A stretch of DNA of 64,000 nucleotides from Luteimonas sp. BLCC-B24 (GTDB taxonomy: Bacteria > Pseudomonadota > Gammaproteobacteria > Xanthomonadales > Xanthomonadaceae): NCBI RefSeq assembly GCF_028550595.1, contig NZ_JAQQGN010000010.1, forward strand, positions 28,610 to 92,609, read 5' to 3'. Shown one piece after another: positions 60,463 to 64,000 of the stretch. The notes below the pieces were generated by a model that had not been told where the DNA came from, made no database searches, and saw only the letters and a list, made by a program, of their open reading frames with translations. Position 1 is the stretch's first letter. Each line of letters opens with the position of its first letter. The translations under genes and the position numbers were made by a program.

Positions 60463-63165
60463 TCAGCCGGTGGCGCCGGCCACCGGCAGGCGCACGATGG
60501 CGATCGTGGCGTCGTCGGGATCCGTTTCGACACGGAAGCCGAGCTGGCGGCACATCGCCAGCATGGTCGTGTTCTCGCGCAGCACCTGGCCTTCGACGGT
60601 CCGCAGGCCCTGCCAGGCCGCGTACTCGATCATGATGCGCATCAGGTGCCAGCCGAGGCCCGCGCCCTTGAGGTCGGAGCGCACCATGATCCCGTATTCG
60701 CCGGTGTCGTAGTTCGCATCCGCGAGCAGACGCACCGCGCCCAGCATTTCGCCGCTGTCGGGATCGATCGCCGCGAGCGCGATCGAGCGCGCGTAATCGA
60801 GCTGGGTGAGGCGCGCGATGAACTCGTGACTGAAGTGGCGCACCGCGCTGAAGAAGCGCAGGCGCAGATCCTCGCTGCTGACCTTGTCGAAGAACCGGCG
60901 GAACATGCCGTCGTCCTCCGGCCGCACCGGACGCACGAAGGCTTCGGCGCCGTTGGCCAGCGTGATGGTGCGCTCCCATTCGCTGGGATAGGGAAAAATC
61001 GCGAAGCGCGGATGCCCGCGCCCGCGATGCAGACGCTTCACCGGCGCGATGCCGACCCGCGCATCGAGCGCCAGCACACCGTCGTCGTCGGCCAGCAGCG
61101 GATTGATGTCGACGGCGTCGAGCTCGGGGATGTCGGCGGCCATCTGCGCCAGCTTGACCAGCACCCGCGCGATCGCGCGCTCGTCCGCGGCGGGCACGTC
61201 GCGATGGGCCTTGAGGATGCGCGACACCCGGGTGCGTCCGATCAGCTCGTGCGCCAGCCGCAGATCCAGCGGCGGCAACGCCAGTGCACGATCGTCGATG
61301 ACGTCGCCGGCGGTGCCGCCGCGGCCGAACACGACGACCGGGCCGAAGGTCGGGTCGTCGACGATGCCGGCGATCAGTTCGCGCGCCCTGGGCCGCTCGA
61401 CCACGGGCTGCACGGTCACGCCGTCGATCCCGGCCTCGGGGCCGAGGCGCCGCGCCGCTGCGAGCAGCGTCTCCGCCGCGGCGCGCACCGCCTCCACACT
61501 CGTCAACCCGTGACGCACGCCGTCGATGTCCGCCTGCAGCGCCTTTTCGGGCGGCGTCAGCCTCACCGTCACGCGCCCGCCGGGTTCCAGCAGCGTCTCC
61601 GCGGCCCGGCCCGCTTCGGCCGCGTCGACGCAGGCGCGCGCCGCCGCCAGCGGGATTCCGTAGAGCGCGAACAGGTGCGCGGTCGCATCCGGATCGAGTC
61701 CGCGCCGGCCGGCCGCGAGCGCGGACGTGACGAGGGCACGCGCGGCATCGACGTCGACGACGCCATCGTCCTGCAGGCTGGGCGGGGTTTCCATGAGCGC
61801 GCGCTGCGCTTCGCGGTGCCGCACCAGATACATGAAGCCGCGCACCGCGTCCGCCTCGCTGTCGAAGGCGGGGACCCCGGCCTCGTCGAGTGTCCGGCGC
61901 GCGTCGGCGTCGTCGCCGATCCACACCGCCAGCGTCGGCTTCGGCGCGGCATCGTGCCGGTGCGCCGCCAGGGTCGCGACGACGGCGTCGGCGGTGTCCT
62001 GCGGCGAGGACAGCACCGTCGGCACCTGCAGGACCAGCACCGCATCGTTGCTGCGGTCTTCGAGCAGCGCCTCGAGCGTGGCCGCATACCGGGGGCCGTC
62101 GGCGTCGCCGAGCATGTCCACGGCATTGCGGCGCGACCAGCCGCGCGGGAGCGCCGCGTCCAGCGTCTGCACGGTCGCTTCGGACAGCTCCGCGCGTGTG
62201 CCGCCCATGTCGATCAGCCGGTCGAGCGCGAGTTTGCCGATGCCGATGCCGTTGGTCATCACCGCGAGCCGCGGCCCCTGCGGCATGCGCAGGCGTGCCA
62301 GCGCCTCGGCCGCGGCGAAGAGTTCGTCGAGGGCATGCACACGCAGCAGGCCCGCGCGGCGGAACGCGGCGTCGTAGACGGCGTCGGGCGTAGCCAGCGA
62401 CGCGGCGCGGGCCGTGTCGTCCGGCGCGTAGCGCGCATGCCGGCCGGGCTTCACCACGACGACGGGTTTTGCACGCGCCGCGGCGCGCGCCGCACTGAGG
62501 AATTTACGCGCGTCACGGATGCGCTCCACATACAGCAGGATCGCCCGCGTGCGACGATCGGTGGCGAAATAATCGAGAAGATCGGCGAAATCGACGTCCA
62601 GTGCGTCGCCCAGCGAGGCCACCGCGGAGAAGCCGATTCCGCGCGGACGGCTCCATTCGATCATGCCCGCGGCCACGGCGCCGGACTGCGAGATCAAGGC
62701 CAGATCGCCCGCCACCGGCATATGTGCGGCGAAACTTGCGAACAGCCGCGCATGCGGTGCGATGACGCCCAGACAGTTGGGCCCCATGATCCGCAGTCCA
62801 TGCGCGCGGGCCACCTCAGCCAATGCCGCGTTGTGGGATCCGGGGCCTTCGCCCATGTCGCGGGTGAGCACGATCGCGGCCCGCGCGCCGTGCACGGCCG
62901 CCGCCCGTGCAACGCCGGCGACATCGGCGGGCGGCGCCGCGATGACCACCAGTTCGGGCACGAACGGCAGATCCGCCAGGCGCGGTACCGCAGGGACGCC
63001 GTCGATCTCGCGATAGCGCGGATTGACCAGCCCGATGGGCCCCGCGAAGCCACCGTCCCGCAGTTGCCTCAGCACCAGACGCCCGAGCGACCGCGCCCGC
63101 GGACTGGCGCCGACGACGGCAACCGAGCCAGGCTGGAAGACGGACTCGAGGGCGTATGTACTCAT
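60463..63165 (-). CDS. Pat-type protein lysine acetyltransferase (acyl-CoA synthetase-like + GNAT)
   Basis: 900 aa. Residues ~1-450 resemble the alpha subunit of NDP-forming acyl-CoA synthetases (VFQPGSVAVVGASPRARSLG, LRIMGPNCLGVIAPHARLFA, ALISQSGAVAAGMIEWSR). Residues ~480-700 form the ATP-grasp beta part (ALYGIPLAAARACVDAAE, DINPLLADDDG). Residues ~745-900 form a GNAT domain (RPVRPEDDGMFRRFFDKVS, MVRSDLKGAGLGWHLMRIMI). The catalytic-histidine segment, normally SHTG-like, reads AASLATPDAV at ~255-264. So the synthetase part probably senses rather than reacts, as known for Pat. It likely acetylates acyl-CoA synthetases and other lysines. ATG 63165 fits the family start. Confidence 0.9.
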   Translation of the reverse strand: MSTYALESVFQPGSVAVVGASPRARSLGRLVLRQLRDGGFAGPIGLVNPRYREIDGVPAVPRLADLPFVPELVVIAAPPADVAGVARAAAVHGARAAIVLTRDMGEGPGSHNAALAEVARAHGLRIMGPNCLGVIAPHARLFASFAAHMPVAGDLALISQSGAVAAGMIEWSRPRGIGFSAVASLGDALDVDFADLLDYFATDRRTRAILLYVERIRDARKFLSAARAAARAKPVVVVKPGRHARYAPDDTARAASLATPDAVYDAAFRRAGLLRVHALDELFAAAEALARLRMPQGPRLAVMTNGIGIGKLALDRLIDMGGTRAELSEATVQTLDAALPRGWSRRNAVDMLGDADGPRYAATLEALLEDRSNDAVLVLQVPTVLSSPQDTADAVVATLAAHRHDAAPKPTLAVWIGDDADARRTLDEAGVPAFDSEADAVRGFMYLVRHREAQRALMETPPSLQDDGVVDVDAARALVTSALAAGRRGLDPDATAHLFALYGIPLAAARACVDAAEAGRAAETLLEPGGRVTVRLTPPEKALQADIDGVRHGLTSVEAVRAAAETLLAAARRLGPEAGIDGVTVQPVVERPRARELIAGIVDDPTFGPVVVFGRGGTAGDVIDDRALALPPLDLRLAHELIGRTRVSRILKAHRDVPAADERAIARVLVKLAQMAADIPELDAVDINPLLADDDGVLALDARVGIAPVKRLHRGRGHPRFAIFPYPSEWERTITLANGAEAFVRPVRPEDDGMFRRFFDKVSSEDLRLRFFSAVRHFSHEFIARLTQLDYARSIALAAIDPDSGEMLGAVRLLADANYDTGEYGIMVRSDLKGAGLGWHLMRIMIEYAAWQGLRTVEGQVLRENTTMLAMCRQLGFRVETDPDDATIAIVRLPVAGATG

Positions 63166-63401
63166 CGGCCTCGTCGGCGGCTTCGTGAAAGACGACTCGC
63201 GACGATACACGAACGCGCCGCGGCGTCCGGGCGCTCAGAAGATGCGGCGCTCGGTGCCGCGGAATGGCGCCGTCCGGCCGGAAGCAGCGCAACGCATGAT
63301 GCAGTGATGCACGGCGGCTGCACAGCCGTGTCGCCTGGCGCCTGGATCACGGTCGGCACACATTTTCCGGCGCACGTCATAGCGGGCTCGCGTCCACTCG
63401 C

Positions 63402-63465
63402 GCGACCTGGCGACCTGGCGACCTGGCGACTTGGCGACCGGGCGACCGGGCGACCGGGCGACCGC
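63402..63465 (+). repeat. Eight-copy tandem repeat of an 8-bp unit
   Basis: Units in order: GCGACCTG three times, GCGACTTG, GCGACCGG three times, GCGACCGC. It lies in a stretch (63166-64000) with no supported gene on either strand. Because 8 is not a multiple of 3, copy-number change would shift any reading frame across it. Confidence 0.9.
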
Positions 63466-64000
63466 CGAATCGTGTGCGCGCGGCGTTGCCTGGGCGGACA
63501 TCGCGCGGGCGGAGGCGCACCCCGAACATGCACGCTTGCGACATGCGCCGACTGCACGCCGACGGCGCCCCCAAGCCGCCATCGGCGGGCTCTTGCGAGC
63601 GTTCGATCGCCCTGGCCATGGATGCACATCTTCAGCGGCGGGCCCAGGGCCGCGTGTCGCCAGGTTTACCTCCGCGCACGGCAGACGTACGCACGCGGAC
63701 AGTCTGCGTATTGAACAGCAGCAATCGGAGGCCGCCCGACGTGCCCGACGGCTCGGCATCTAAGGTGATAACCGGGCGCATCAACTCGCAGCCGTCGACC
63801 CCGCGGGCGCGAGAGACGCGAGATCGCCCCTGCGAGAGTCGACTACCAGCGATCATTCACCGCGCTCGGCTGCGGGCCTCGCATCATTCGACGTGGTGCG
63901 GCACGCCGTGACGGCGGCGGCGCGCGCCGATGCATTTCGCTTCGAAAACGGCGGTATCTGCATGCATGCGCGACCGCATCCCATGTCCCCGTCCAGCCGA
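63466..64000. other. Region without supported gene
   Basis: The open frames here are short and arginine/alanine-rich, typical of random frames in high-GC DNA, and none has a recognisable domain or a good ribosome site. Local base composition is a little less G+C-biased around 63700-63780. It could contain the upstream region of a gene beyond the right edge. Confidence 0.5.

Noticed and set aside
63402..63465. Short tandem repeat as CRISPR
   Set aside because: Units are directly adjacent with no spacers.
60646..63714. A 1022-aa plus-strand frame across the Pat gene
   Set aside because: Antisense shadow of a well-supported acetyltransferase; no domain content.

Overview
The window is a high-GC Gammaproteobacterial chromosome segment, most likely from the Xanthomonadaceae/Lysobacteraceae (Luteimonas or Lysobacter type). 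The basis is the TonB-receptor and HD-GYP content, the ATGA-coupled thrABC and ilv-leu operons with peptide leaders, and a chromosomal integron beside ilvD, a site known from Xanthomonas. No rRNA or tRNA gene was recognised.

Layout. 1-12.5 kb: the N-terminal part of an RTX-repeat protein, ppa, an HDOD signalling protein, a TonB-dependent receptor with an AraC regulator, a membrane-anchored winged-helix/beta-propeller protein, a DUF4136 lipoprotein, and thiC under a TPP riboswitch. 12.5-21.4 kb: a soluble PAS-chemoreceptor, thrL-thrABC, a BON-domain protein and topoisomerase IB. 21.4-33.7 kb: an ilvL leader with attenuator, then ilvC-ilvG-ilvM-ilvE-ilvA-leuA-leuC-leuD-leuB-ilvD. Together with thrABC this takes aspartate to threonine and on to isoleucine, and pyruvate to valine and leucine.

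33.7-39.6 kb is the accessory island: a chromosomal integron. A frameshifted intI on the minus strand faces away from seven plus-strand cassettes that carry near-identical attC sites of about 60 bp. The cassettes encode a GNAT acetyltransferase, a frameshifted DUF6794-like lipoprotein, a DUF2971 protein, a small membrane protein, an unknown 101-aa protein, a lipoprotein and a SHOCT protein. An IS110-family element has inserted inside the fourth attC. Its upstream non-coding end contains two stem-loops whose internal loops match the attC target and the element's own ends. This is what a bridge RNA programmed to attack integron recombination sites would look like, and it is the most interesting signal in the window.

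39.6-64 kb is ordinary chromosome. It holds a YdeI-like protein, an HD-GYP protein, an RND pump and adaptor with a divergent TetR regulator, a Pcm-like methyltransferase, tolC, and envelope genes (waaA, an LpxL-type acyltransferase, an O-antigen-ligase-like protein, a GT4 glycosyltransferase). It continues with a CHCC zinc-finger protein, a pirin, YceI, a nitroreductase, an ELM1-like protein, gph, a DUF2218 protein, dinB, a small hydrophilic protein and a Pat-type acetyltransferase. The last 0.8 kb has no supported gene but contains an eight-copy 8-bp tandem repeat.
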